From positions 1-13,991 of the forward strand of contig CAJMSO010000020.1 of NCBI GenBank assembly GCA_905216075.1: a stretch of 13,991 nt of DNA. Reading direction: 5' to 3'. The position numbers and the translations under genes are program-made. The notes below the pieces were generated by a model, which saw nothing but the letters and a program-made list of their open reading frames with translations, had not been told where the DNA came from and made no database searches. The DNA comes from an uncultured bacterium. GTDB lineage: Bacteria; Actinomycetota; Coriobacteriia; Coriobacteriales; Coriobacteriaceae. Shown piece by piece: positions 1-7,074 of this stretch (position 1 is the stretch's first letter; the number at the start of each line of letters is the position of its first letter).

Positions 1-93
1 GAGGTTGCCAGCGCCAAAGAGCATCGAGAACAGGGCGATGCCGACGGTGACGACATGTTCGGAGCGCAGACCGCGCGGGGCGGATGAAGCCAT
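1..93 (-). CDS. brnQ: Branched-chain amino acid carrier, N-terminal fragment (BrnQ-like)
   Basis: Only the first 31 codons lie in the window; the gene runs off the left edge. The frame opens at ATG (93-91), with an AAAGGTGG ribosome binding site a few bases upstream. The visible peptide has a short polar start and then a hydrophobic stretch containing ALFSMLFGAGNL. This closely resembles the first membrane segment of LIVCS-family (BrnQ) sodium- or proton-coupled leucine/isoleucine/valine carriers, which carry a FSMFFGAGNL-type motif there. If so, it is an inner-membrane importer. It follows the aminotransferase gene on the same strand but lies beyond a hairpin terminator, so it is probably a separate unit. 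A TATACT hexamer at 151-156 (minus strand) could be its -10 box, without a clear -35. The call rests on one motif. Confidence 0.72.
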   Translation of the reverse strand, partial: MASSAPRGLRSEHVVTVGIALFSMLFGAGNL

Positions 94-112
94 GGGTCCA
101 CCTTTCGGGTTG

Positions 113-147
113 AAACAAAAAATGGGACGGGCAAAAACACCCGTCCC
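113..147 (-). terminator. Rho-independent terminator after the selenium gene run
   Basis: Read on the minus strand, there is a perfect 8-bp stem (GGGACGGG at 124-131 pairing with CCCGTCCC at 140-147) with an 8-nt loop. A run of six T follows (complement of 117-122). It begins 24 nt beyond the stop of the aminotransferase gene and should end the transcript that contains selD and yedF. The brnQ start codon lies only about 20 nt further on. Confidence 0.85.
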
Positions 148-171
148 GCAAGTATATACGCTCTAGCAGCT

Positions 172-1311
172 TTAGCAGGCTAAATCGCACAGAGCATCGA
201 TAGCCGTGTCGACTTCTTCGGTCGTGTTGAAATACCCAAACGAGAAGCGGACGACGCCCTGGCGCTCGGTCCCCAGCGCACGGTGCATGAGTGGGGCGCA
301 ATGGGCGCCGGGGCGTGTCGCAATCCCCCACCCTTGCATGAGCGCGTCCGAGATCTCGGCAGAGTCGATATCGCCAACGTTGAGCGACACGATCGCCGAG
401 CGCGCGGGTTGGTCAAACGCACCGTAGAGCTTAATCCCCGGAATCTTGCGCACGCCAGCGAGGAAGCGCTCTGCAAGCGAGCGCTCATGCGCCGCAATCG
501 CCTCGACTCCACCCTGGGCCTCGATAAAGTCGAGGCCGGCAGAAAGTCCCGCGATGCCGTGACCGTTGAGCGTGCCCGCCTCAAGGCGCGTGGGCCACTC
601 AAGCGGCTGCAGCGCATCGAAACTGTGCACGCCCGTACCGCCCATGGCCCAAGGGGCTACGTCAATACCCTCTGCCACGGCCAGCCCGCCGGTCCCCTGC
701 GGACCCATGAGACCCTTGTGGCCGGTAAAGCACACCACGTCGAGCCCCATGGCCTGCATATCGATATGCGCCGTGCCGGCAGACTGCGAGGCATCGACGA
801 TCACGAGCGCACCGGCCGCATGGGCCATGGCGGCTACGCGTGCAATGTCGACCGCGTTGCCGGTCACATTGGAGGCGTGCGTCACCACCACGGCACGCGT
901 ACCCGGCGTGACCAACTGCCCAAGCTCGTCATAGTCGAGCACGCCGTTCGCGTCGCAGCCCGCATGCTCAACGGTCACACCCTGCTCAGCCGCCAGGCGG
1001 TTGAGCGGACGTAACACCGAGTTGTGCTCGAGCACCGTTGTGACCACACGGTCGCCGGGGCGCACCACGCCATTGATGACGGTGTTGAGGGCCGCGGTGG
1101 AGTTGGGCGTAAAACAAACATGGTCGGCCCGCGGGCAGCCCAACAGGTGCGCAAGCTTGGCGCGACAGCCGTGGATGGTACGCGCCGCGTCGAGCGCACC
1201 CGACGTCGCGCCGCGCCCGGCATTGCCGAGCGAGCACATCGCCTGCGTCACGGCATCGATGACCGTTTGCGGCTTGTGCATGGTCGTCGCCGCGTTATCC
1301 AAGTAGATCAT
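172..1311 (-). CDS. Class V aminotransferase, cysteine desulfurase/selenocysteine lyase-like
   Basis: This is a 379-residue PLP enzyme of the cysteine desulfurase superfamily, starting MIYLDNAATT as the short-N-terminus subgroup does (the group around E. faecalis EF2568, TIGR01977). The PLP lysine is in the TGHKG motif (K199). The cofactor-binding aspartate and glutamine are in VDASQSAG (about 173-180). The likely catalytic cysteine is in RPGAHCAPLMH (C338), which resembles the SufS/CsdB-type RxGxHCA motif more than the NifS loop. Such enzymes remove S or Se from cysteine or selenocysteine as an enzyme-bound persulfide or perselenide. ATG at 1311-1309 is chosen because GGGAGG lies 7 nt upstream and it overlaps the upstream stop as ATGA, implying translational coupling. 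A GTG five codons earlier is the alternative. With SelD, YedF and DUF3343 upstream, its probable role is supplying selenium; whether it prefers Se or S cannot be told from sequence. Confidence 0.9.
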   Translation of the reverse strand: MIYLDNAATTMHKPQTVIDAVTQAMCSLGNAGRGATSGALDAARTIHGCRAKLAHLLGCPRADHVCFTPNSTAALNTVINGVVRPGDRVVTTVLEHNSVLRPLNRLAAEQGVTVEHAGCDANGVLDYDELGQLVTPGTRAVVVTHASNVTGNAVDIARVAAMAHAAGALVIVDASQSAGTAHIDMQAMGLDVVCFTGHKGLMGPQGTGGLAVAEGIDVAPWAMGGTGVHSFDALQPLEWPTRLEAGTLNGHGIAGLSAGLDFIEAQGGVEAIAAHERSLAERFLAGVRKIPGIKLYGAFDQPARSAIVSLNVGDIDSAEISDALMQGWGIATRPGAHCAPLMHRALGTERQGVVRFSFGYFNTTEEVDTAIDALCDLAC

Positions 1312-1559
1312 CGCACGACCTCCCACATATCAATCACGGTATAGCCCTCGGTGGGAACGCCCGCCGCGGTAAGCTCGCTGCGCAGCAGTTCCTCATCGAC
1401 AGGCAACGCCTTCCACGCCAGACCGCAGCCGGCAGCGACCTCCCCGGGCACGGGAATCGTTCGCCCGGGAAGGCCGCGCTCGATACACAGGGACTCGCAA
1501 CCCATGGCGGCCGCCGTGGTGGGAAACGTGATGACAAGCGCCGGGCGCTTCTCCCTCAT
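1308..1559 (-). CDS. DUF3343 family protein, putative Se/S carrier
   Basis: This is a small 83-residue protein with no transmembrane segment. It matches the pattern of DUF3343 (Pfam 'putative Se/S carrier protein-like'): an N-terminal strand (ALVITFPTTAAAM), a C-x-x-x-C pair (CESLC), a proline-rich middle (GRTIPVPGEV) and an AAGCGLAW cysteine motif. The family is known mainly from gene neighbourhood with selenium metabolism genes; the biochemical role is not established to my knowledge. ATG at 1559-1557 is preferred since GGAG lies about 5 nt before it; a TTG five codons upstream is less likely. It starts 19 nt after the yedF stop, and its stop overlaps the aminotransferase start by four bases, so the two products should be made in step. 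I infer a shuttle for persulfide or perselenide from the PLP enzyme. Confidence 0.85.
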   Translation of the reverse strand: MREKRPALVITFPTTAAAMGCESLCIERGLPGRTIPVPGEVAAGCGLAWKALPVDEELLRSELTAAGVPTEGYTVIDMWEVVR

Positions 1560-1578
1560 GGCAACTCCAACCAATACG

Positions 1579-2205
1579 CTACGGGCGCACGACGCGCACG
1601 GCCTGCTCCATCTTCTCCACGATCACGTACATGTTGGTGACCTCGCCCACCGCGAGCTGGTCCTTAATGCCGTAGTGATCGAGGCAGGTGCCGCAGGTGA
1701 GAATCTCGACGCCCTGCTCGGCCAGGCCCTTCAGATCGTCGAGTACCGGTGAGCCCTCGACGGTGAGTTTGGCGCCGCCGTTATAGAACAGCATGGTCGC
1801 GGGCAGCTCCTCCTGCTGCGTCACGGCAAAGATGAAGGCCTTCATGAGCTTGTGGCCCAGCTCGTCGTCGCCGCGGCCCATGCAGTCGGTGTAGACGGAA
1901 ATGACGAGCTTGCCCTTGCCGGCGCTGGCGTCGCAGAAAGCGGCACCGTCCTGCTCGGGGTCCGCAACGGCCACGGCACCGGTGGTCGTGACGGTCACGT
2001 GCCACTCGGCGTCAGAAACCTTCTCGACCGAGGCCGTGCAGCCCTTCTCCTGTGCCATCTTGGAGATGTTCTTGACGGCGGTCTCGTTGTCGACCGAGGT
2101 CACCACGGCACCCTCGCCATCGAGCTGTTTGAGGGCCTTAAGCGTCTTGACGACGGGCAGCGGGCAGGCATCGCCCATAGCATTGACTTCAATTTTGGTA
2201 GACAT
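1579..2205 (-). CDS. yedF: Selenium metabolism protein YedF (TusA + DsrE-like)
   Basis: The protein has 208 residues in two domains. The N-terminal 75 or so are TusA/SirA-like, with the persulfide-carrying CPLPV motif (C14) ahead of a helix (VVKTLKALKQ). The C-terminal half is DsrE-like (about 95-208), with KLVISVYTDCMGRG, a FYNGG turn and the LTCGTCLDHYGIKDQL signature (C171, C174). This two-domain build is diagnostic of the YedF family that accompanies selD. It is thought to carry or present reduced Se or S, though its precise reaction is unproven. The start is ATG at 2205-2203 with AAAGGA upstream; a longer frame reaches further upstream but adds only non-conserved residues. The CPxP position is Cys here, not the Sec seen in some SirA-like selenoproteins. 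It lies 57 nt after selD with no terminator between them. Confidence 0.93.
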   Translation of the reverse strand: MSTKIEVNAMGDACPLPVVKTLKALKQLDGEGAVVTSVDNETAVKNISKMAQEKGCTASVEKVSDAEWHVTVTTTGAVAVADPEQDGAAFCDASAGKGKLVISVYTDCMGRGDDELGHKLMKAFIFAVTQQEELPATMLFYNGGAKLTVEGSPVLDDLKGLAEQGVEILTCGTCLDHYGIKDQLAVGEVTNMYVIVEKMEQAVRVVRP

Positions 2206-2262
2206 AGCTTTTCCTTTCGAATAAATCGTTTTAGAACGGTACATAGCTCAATAAACGTGTCG

Positions 2263-3312
2263 TTAACGGACAACGTGGACGGAAGGACCGTCTGGCACCG
2301 GCTCGCACACGCGACCGACGGCGGCGGCGATACGTCCTTCGGCATGCAAACGGCGCGCGAGCTCATCCACAACGGCAGTAGGTGCCGCGATGAGCAGGCC
2401 ACCAGACGTCTGCGGATCGTAAAGCGCATCCAACATGCCCGGCTCCAGGTCCTCGTCGGCAGCCACACGCGGGCCAAAGAAGTCCTGGTTGCGGTAGGCG
2501 CCGGCAGGGATAATGCCCAGACGCGCCATGTCGAGCACCTGGTCAAAGAGCGGCACCGCCCCCGACGCGAGCTCAATTTGCACGCCCGAGCCCTCGGCCA
2601 TCTCGCACGCGTGCCCGATCAGACCAAAGCCCGTAATGTCGGTGCAGCCATGAAGTTCGAGCCCCTCGGCCAGACGAATCGGGGCCTCGTTGAGGGTGCG
2701 CATCGAGTCGAACATCGGGCTGGCGTCATCCTGCTCGATAAGCTCGCCCTTAATGGCCGTGGTGATGATGCCCGAGCCGATCGCCTTGGTCAGCAGCAGA
2801 ACATCGCCCGCACGTGCGCCGCTGTTGGCGAGCATGCGGTCGAGTGGCACAAAACCGCTCACGGACAGGCCGTACTTAGGCTCGTCGTCGTTGATGGTGT
2901 GACCGCCCGCGATGGTGCAGCCCGCCTCGACGCACTTGTCGGCGCCGCCCGCCAAGATCTGACCGGCCACCTCCACCCCTAGGCAGCTGGGGATGCAGAG
3001 CAGGTTCATGGCATGCGAGGGAGTGCCTCCCATGGCGTAGATGTCCGACAGCGAGTTGGCGGCGGCGATCTGGCCAAAGAGGAAGGGGTCGTCCACCATG
3101 GGTGGGAAGAAGTCGACGGACTGCACGAGGCCCAGGTTCTCCCCCACCTTGAAGACGCTCGCATCGTCGGAGGTATCGAACCCCACGAGCAAGTTGTCAT
3201 TATGCACATTGGGCAAATCGCCCAGGACCTGGGCGAGGGCTCCGGGAGCCAGCTTGGCGGCTCAACCGCTCGCGGCCGTCATAGACGTGAGCTTAATCTG
3301 ATCGTCAGCCAT
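2263..3312 (-). CDS. selD: Selenide, water dikinase SelD, selenoprotein with Sec at codon 17
   Basis: SelD makes selenophosphate from selenide and ATP, the selenium donor for selenocysteine and selenouridine. A conventional reading would start late (3216) and lose the active site. Extending upstream in frame reaches ATG at 3312-3310, preceded by GAGGAGGT 4 nt away, and crosses a single TGA at 3264-3262. That TGA is codon 17, in the context SG-U-AAK. It aligns with catalytic Cys17 and Lys20 of E. coli SelD, so it is read as selenocysteine. The full product is 349 residues, the usual family size. Downstream motifs include VGFDTSDDASVF, AANSLSDIYAMGG, AGGHTINDDEPKYG, TDITGFGLIGHACEMA and DPQTSGGLL, all typical of SelD. 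The organism must therefore have SelA, SelB and tRNA-Sec, which are outside the window. It lies 70 nt after the activase gene; a TATACT at 3349-3354 might be an internal -10, but no -35 is clear. Confidence 0.95.
3218..3264 (-). promoter_or_regulatory. Candidate bacterial SECIS for the selD UGA
   Basis: Immediately after the in-frame TGA (3264-3262), the minus-strand RNA contains a perfect 8-bp stem, UCGCCCAG pairing with CUGGGCGA (3236-3218), closed by a GUC loop. The first loop base is 34 nt after the UGA. Bacterial SECIS hairpins lie just downstream of the UGA with a small apical loop and a G near its start, bound by SelB, so position and loop fit. A second, shorter hairpin (GGCUC/GAGCC) lies between them and competes little. 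Assigned by eye without folding software. Confidence 0.6.
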
Positions 3313-3382
3313 CGATACCTCCTCTCATCGGTCAATCATTTTCTCCCAGTATACGCATGAATGCGAGCCGACGGCGGATGCA

Positions 3383-4147
3383 TTAATTGAGCGCCTGTGC
3401 GCGAATCGCCGCGCCGATCGCTCCGGCAAAGCGAGCCTGGGGCGAGGTGGTCACCGGCGACCCCAGCAGCTCGCCCAACCGCTCCACCACGAAGGCGTTC
3501 TCGCACAGGCCACCGGTCAGGTAGTACGGGGCGCCCGCGGCCTGCCCGGCCATGGTCGCCACGCGCGAGACCACGCTGTCGATCACGCCACGCGCAATGT
3601 TCTCGCGCGGCTCACCGCGACCGATCAGGCTGATGACCTCGCTTTCGGCAAACACCGTGCACATGCTGGAAATCTTGGTAGGCTCGCCGGAACGTGCCAG
3701 ATCGGCCATCTGCTGCTGGGAAATGCCTAGGCGGTCGGCCATGATCTCCAGAAAGCGCCCCGTGCCGGCGGCGCACTTGTCGTTCATGGCAAACTTGGCC
3801 ACTCGACCACTTTTAAGCTGAATGACCTTGGTGTCCTGACCACCCACATCGATCACGGTGCCCTGCTCGCCAAACAGGCGAACCACACCGACACCGTGGC
3901 AGGTAATCTCGGTCACGACCTTGTGCGCATAGGGCACGGCGACACGACCGTAGCCGGTCGCGATCACGCGAACCTCGTCGCCCGTCACGTCATAGCCGGC
4001 CGCCGCCAGTGCCTCGCGCAGCCGCTCGGAAGCATCGACCGAGGAAAACCCGGTTGGCTGCACGCACGTCCACGCCACCGAACCCTCCCCGTCGACCACA
4101 GCAGCCTTAGCCGCCGTAGACCCGATATCGATCCCGATCCCTATCAT
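3383..4147 (-). CDS. Acyl-CoA dehydratase activase / DCCP reductase (HgdC/YjiL family)
   Basis: This is a 254-residue ASKHA-fold ATPase of the BcrAD/BadFG/HgdC family. Nucleotide-binding motifs are IDIGSTAAKAAVVD (about 7-20) and IDVGGQDTK (about 99-107). The two cysteines that bridge one [4Fe-4S] cluster across the homodimer are C125 in NDKCAAGTGRF and C163 in SSMCTVFAESE. These proteins use ATP to push one electron at very low potential into a partner 2-hydroxyacyl-CoA dehydratase or double-cubane protein. Length is normal for HgdC/YjiL, and a GGGAG site precedes the ATG. Its partner subunits are encoded directly upstream (4303-6900) on the same strand, so the three genes form one system. 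The 155-nt gap before it contains a palindromic repeat. The electron donor, normally ferredoxin or flavodoxin, is not encoded here. Confidence 0.92.
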   Translation of the reverse strand: MIGIGIDIGSTAAKAAVVDGEGSVAWTCVQPTGFSSVDASERLREALAAAGYDVTGDEVRVIATGYGRVAVPYAHKVVTEITCHGVGVVRLFGEQGTVIDVGGQDTKVIQLKSGRVAKFAMNDKCAAGTGRFLEIMADRLGISQQQMADLARSGEPTKISSMCTVFAESEVISLIGRGEPRENIARGVIDSVVSRVATMAGQAAGAPYYLTGGLCENAFVVERLGELLGSPVTTSPQARFAGAIGAAIRAQALN

Positions 4148-4199
4148 GGCTCTCTCCCAATCTAAACATCAAAGACAGCGGCGCGTTCAGGCGCCTTAG

Positions 4200-4308
4200 C
4201 TCTAGGTTTCTCAGGTACCGGAGATTGCCCCGAAAGAGGAGCGCAGCGTACTTTGGGTACGCAAGCGACGGTTTGAGGAGCAAGATCCGGTGCCTGAGGA
4301 AGCTAGAG
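4200..4308. repeat. Imperfect palindromic intergenic repeat, copy A
   Basis: The arms at 4200-4222 and 4286-4308 are inverted repeats of each other over about 23 nt with few mismatches. At the centre, GCGTAC (4247-4252) and GTACGC (4257-4262) pair around a short loop, so the whole element could fold as one long hairpin or cruciform. It is related to copy B at 5501-5600: in a hand alignment about five of six positions match with one indel, including an exact 20-nt run (4257-4276 and 5553-5572). It overlaps the last two codons and stop of the upstream dehydratase gene. It lacks a T-run, so it is not a simple terminator. Confidence 0.8.
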
Positions 4309-5466
4309 GGTTTCGATGAAGGCGGCGATGCGGGTCTCGATCTGACCCATGTCGCCGTTGCTGTAGTCGGTCTCGATCTTCATGTACGGAATACCCGCGC
4401 CCTCGACAGCCTCCTGCATGCGGGCACTCTCCACGTTAAAGGTGTGGCAGGCCTGGAGCACGTTTTCGACCACGCCATCAACGTGATACTTCTCGCACAT
4501 GGCCAGCGTATTTTCCATACGACCGTCGTTGGGCGTCATGACCGAGCAGTTGATATCCAGGTAGCGGTCGGCGATGGCGCGCAGGATGTCGGGAGCCTCC
4601 GGGTCGATCATCATGGCCGCCGTGCGCTCGCCCGAGCAGTCGTCCATGCACACGACCACACCGCCGTTGGACTCGATGGTGCGGCCGATCTTGTTGATCA
4701 CACCGCCCACCGGGCAACCGGTGATCAGAATGCGCTTAGCATCCGCCGCAACCGGGCGCTCGCCCGCGTCGTAGGCCTCGCGCAGCTTGGCAACCTTTTG
4801 CTCCAGCTGCTGCGTATAGGCCTCAATATCAAAGCTGAACGTACCGGCAAACATAGTGCTCATCAGGTCGACGCCGCTCATGGCCGCCGGCTGGTTGGCC
4901 TGCAGCGCAAACATCTCGAGCTGGGCCGCACGCAAGCGGTTGCGACGGCGCACGGCGGCGCGCAGGTCGTCATCGGTGATCGTGATGCCGTAGAAGTTCT
5001 CGAGCTCCTCCTTGAGCAGGCGGCACTCCTCGTACCAGCCTTCACGCTCGTAGGCGCGATCGCGACCCTGCGGAAGATGCAGAATGTGCGTGCGCTTGAG
5101 CTCGTTGAGTAACTCGTACATCTTCTTCTTGCCGTCGCAGGTGGTCTCGCCAATGATCATGTCGCTAAAGTACGTAAACGGGCACTTTTGCGAGTAGGCA
5201 AAGCCGTACGTCGACTTGATGAGCGGACAGAGATTTGCCGGCAGCACCTTCTCGGCCTCGGGAATCACCTCATCGGACGTGCCGCACAGCGCCACGCTCG
5301 CAGCCCCCGCGGCATCGACAATCTCGAGCGGCGTATAGCTGCACAAAAAACCGACCAGGCGATTACCCGCCTGCTTGTAATCCTTAACGCGAATAAACGC
5401 GGCCTTGCGCTGCTCGTTGAACTCCTCAAACGTGGACGGCAACGGCTGCTCAATATTTTCCGACAT
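4303..5466 (-). CDS. 2-hydroxyacyl-CoA dehydratase D-family / double-cubane reductase subunit (YjiM-like)
   Basis: The protein has 387 residues of the HgdB/FldC/YjiM family, whose members bind iron-sulfur clusters and carry out radical dehydrations or low-potential reductions after activation. Visible motifs are VGFLCSYTPLEIV (C42), NLCPLIKS (C80), QKCPF (C95), GETTCDGKKKMYE (C110), ITGCPVGG (C251), MDDCSGE (C277), TPNDGRM, QACHTFNVES (C340) and IETDYSNGDMGQ. The spacing and the ETTCDGKKK motif match what I recall of E. coli YjiM and the Carboxydothermus double-cubane protein better than HgdA. ATG at 5466-5464 is chosen, with AGGAG just upstream; a longer frame would only translate the neighbouring palindromic repeat. 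It lies between its paralogue and the activase. The substrate is unknown: a small-molecule reductase and an acyl-CoA dehydratase are both possible. Confidence 0.88.
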   Translation of the reverse strand: MSENIEQPLPSTFEEFNEQRKAAFIRVKDYKQAGNRLVGFLCSYTPLEIVDAAGAASVALCGTSDEVIPEAEKVLPANLCPLIKSTYGFAYSQKCPFTYFSDMIIGETTCDGKKKMYELLNELKRTHILHLPQGRDRAYEREGWYEECRLLKEELENFYGITITDDDLRAAVRRRNRLRAAQLEMFALQANQPAAMSGVDLMSTMFAGTFSFDIEAYTQQLEQKVAKLREAYDAGERPVAADAKRILITGCPVGGVINKIGRTIESNGGVVVCMDDCSGERTAAMMIDPEAPDILRAIADRYLDINCSVMTPNDGRMENTLAMCEKYHVDGVVENVLQACHTFNVESARMQEAVEGAGIPYMKIETDYSNGDMGQIETRIAAFIETL

Positions 5467-5500
5467 ATAACTCCTAAACCTTTTAACCAACCAAGGAAAC

Positions 5501-5600
5501 GGCTTTCCCAGGTGCCCGAGGTCGCCGTGAAGGAGGAGCGCCACGTACTTTTGTACGCAAGCGACGGTTTGAACGGCAAGATCGGGTGCCTGGGGAAGCC
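5501..5600. repeat. Imperfect palindromic intergenic repeat, copy B
   Basis: Inverted arms at 5501-5519 and 5582-5600 match with two mismatches. A central GTAC-TTTT-GTAC element (5545-5556) forms the tip, and intermediate segments (TCGCCG near 5522, CGGCAAGA near 5574) are roughly complementary. It is related to copy A and lies in the 150-nt gap between the two dehydratase genes, 17 nt beyond the stop of the first one (5617). Its position relative to that gene mirrors that of copy A to the second. Candidate roles are processing or stability of polycistronic mRNA, or a non-autonomous mobile repeat. Confidence 0.8.
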
Positions 5601-5616
5601 GCCGGGACGGATAGTC

Positions 5617-6900
5617 CTAAATGGTTTCCAAGAAAGCTTCAATGCGCGTCTGCAATTGCCCCGCATCCTCGCCGGCGTAGTCGGTCGTGATGTGCATGAA
5701 CGGAATGCCGGCCTCCTCGGCGGCCTTCTCCACGGCAAACGACTCCATCTCGTAGAGCGTGCAGAACTGCAGGGCCACGTCGACGATACCGTCGGCATGC
5801 AGGTCCTTGGCCATCTGGACAATGTCCTTCATACGCTGGTCGTTGGGCGTAAAGACAGCGCAGTTGATCTTAAAGTAGCGCTCGGCGATGGCGTCGAGCA
5901 TCTCGTCGACCGTCTCGCCGGACTCGTCGACCAGATCCTTGTAGTAGCGCGAGCCCGTGCAGGACTCCTCGCCCACCACGACGCCGCCGGCCTTCTCGAT
6001 GAGGTTGAACAGCTTCCAGTTGGGCACGGCCATGGGCGTACCGGTGTACAGGATGCGCTTGGTGCCCTTGGGCGCCACACCCTCACCGGCCTCAACGCGC
6101 TGCTCGCACTCAGCCGCCATCTCGTTGATGGCGCCGGTCAGGCGCGGCGTGTCATCCATAAAGGCGGCCTGAACGGTCAGCAGACTATCGAGACCGCTGA
6201 CGGGCGCCGGGTCGGCAGCGCGCGTGGCAGCCAGACGCTGCAGGGCGCGACGTTTCTCGTTGACGGCGTGGATGGCAGCCTTCAGGCGCTCGGGCGTAAT
6301 CTTGACGCCGCACTCTTCCTCGATCTTGGCGGCAAGCTTCTTGACCTCGGCCTTCCAGGTCACGAGCGTCGACTCGTCGTGTACGTTGGGGATATCCATG
6401 ACGTACATGTTCTTTTGCGTGGCAAAGAACTCGTAGGCCTTCTTCTTGCCATCGCAGGTGTTCTCGCCCACCACCAGGTCACTCGACTCAATGTAGGGGC
6501 AAACCTCGCCCAACTTAAAGCCGGCAAAGCTCTTGATAAGCGGGCAGGTATTGCGCGGCAGGTGCTCCTCGACCTTATCGGTTGCCCAGTCGGCACCCGA
6601 GCACAGGCCCACAGGGATACCGTCGCAGGCGAGCACGATCTCCTCGGGCACGTAGACGCAGAAGCTGCCAACAATCTTGGTGGCCTCGCCGGCCTCCTTC
6701 TTGTCGAGCATCTCCTTAATACGGCCGCTGTGGATGTTGGTGGCGACAAAATCCAGGTAGGACGTGGACTTGGGGCGATTGTTCTGCGTCAGGAACATAT
6801 CGCCGTACATCTGGCCCACGGCGCCCAGCAGCATGTCGTGGTCGGCAAGATTCATGCCGAGGCTCTCCCACATCGGATGGAAATCGAATTCTTCAGCCAT
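5617..6900 (-). CDS. 2-hydroxyacyl-CoA dehydratase D-family subunit, first gene of the run
   Basis: This 427-residue protein is homologous to the next gene over its whole length, with about 40 extra N-terminal residues (MAEEFDFHPMWESLGMN and following). Eight cysteines align with the paralogue: C81 (VGSFCVYVPEEIV), C100, C119 (NTCPLIKS), C134, C149 (ENTCDGKKKAYE), C314 (EESCTGS), C347 and C380 (QFCTLYEMES). It lacks the cysteine at the ITGCPxGG position (GTPMAVPN here). The pair may form a heterodimer like HgdAB or FldBC, or two homodimers served by one activase. The start is ATG at 6900-6898 with GAGGGG 7 nt upstream. That site lies inside a small hairpin (GGTTC/GAACC, 6904-6920), which could limit translation. 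It is the first full-size gene after the leader region and so marks the head of the run. Confidence 0.88.
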   Translation of the reverse strand: MAEEFDFHPMWESLGMNLADHDMLLGAVGQMYGDMFLTQNNRPKSTSYLDFVATNIHSGRIKEMLDKKEAGEATKIVGSFCVYVPEEIVLACDGIPVGLCSGADWATDKVEEHLPRNTCPLIKSFAGFKLGEVCPYIESSDLVVGENTCDGKKKAYEFFATQKNMYVMDIPNVHDESTLVTWKAEVKKLAAKIEEECGVKITPERLKAAIHAVNEKRRALQRLAATRAADPAPVSGLDSLLTVQAAFMDDTPRLTGAINEMAAECEQRVEAGEGVAPKGTKRILYTGTPMAVPNWKLFNLIEKAGGVVVGEESCTGSRYYKDLVDESGETVDEMLDAIAERYFKINCAVFTPNDQRMKDIVQMAKDLHADGIVDVALQFCTLYEMESFAVEKAAEEAGIPFMHITTDYAGEDAGQLQTRIEAFLETI

Positions 6901-7038
6901 AACGGTTCCCCTCTCGAACCAAAAACGGATAACAGCGGTATCGATGCACGACGAGCGGCGATTGCCCGGCCGTGCTCAAACCCGGAATTTTGGGGAACCT
7001 GCCTTGCGGACGGTTATTTAGTTGTGCGTCGTCTCTCC

Positions 7039-7074
7039 CGGAGCCGTGAACATACCTGCTCATATGCGGCTCCG
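7039..7074 (-). other. Leader stem-loop overlapping the small-ORF stop codon
   Basis: CGGAGCCG (7039-7046) and CGGCTCCG (7067-7074) form a perfect 8-bp stem with a 20-nt loop in the minus-strand RNA. The last codons of the 22-codon ORF enter the stem and its stop (7062-7060) falls in the loop, an arrangement in which ribosome position would affect folding. No T-run follows, so it is not itself a terminator. No clear alternative terminator hairpin is visible in 6901-7038. Confidence 0.5.

Noticed and set aside
1852..2982. A 376-codon plus-strand frame.
   Set aside because: It is antisense to selD and yedF, whose conserved motifs account for the sequence. It has no plausible start site and no motif of its own.
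4180..4195. GGCGC/GCGCC hairpin upstream of the activase gene as a terminator.
   Set aside because: The stem is only five or six pairs and has no adjacent T-run; the downstream genes appear to belong to the same run.
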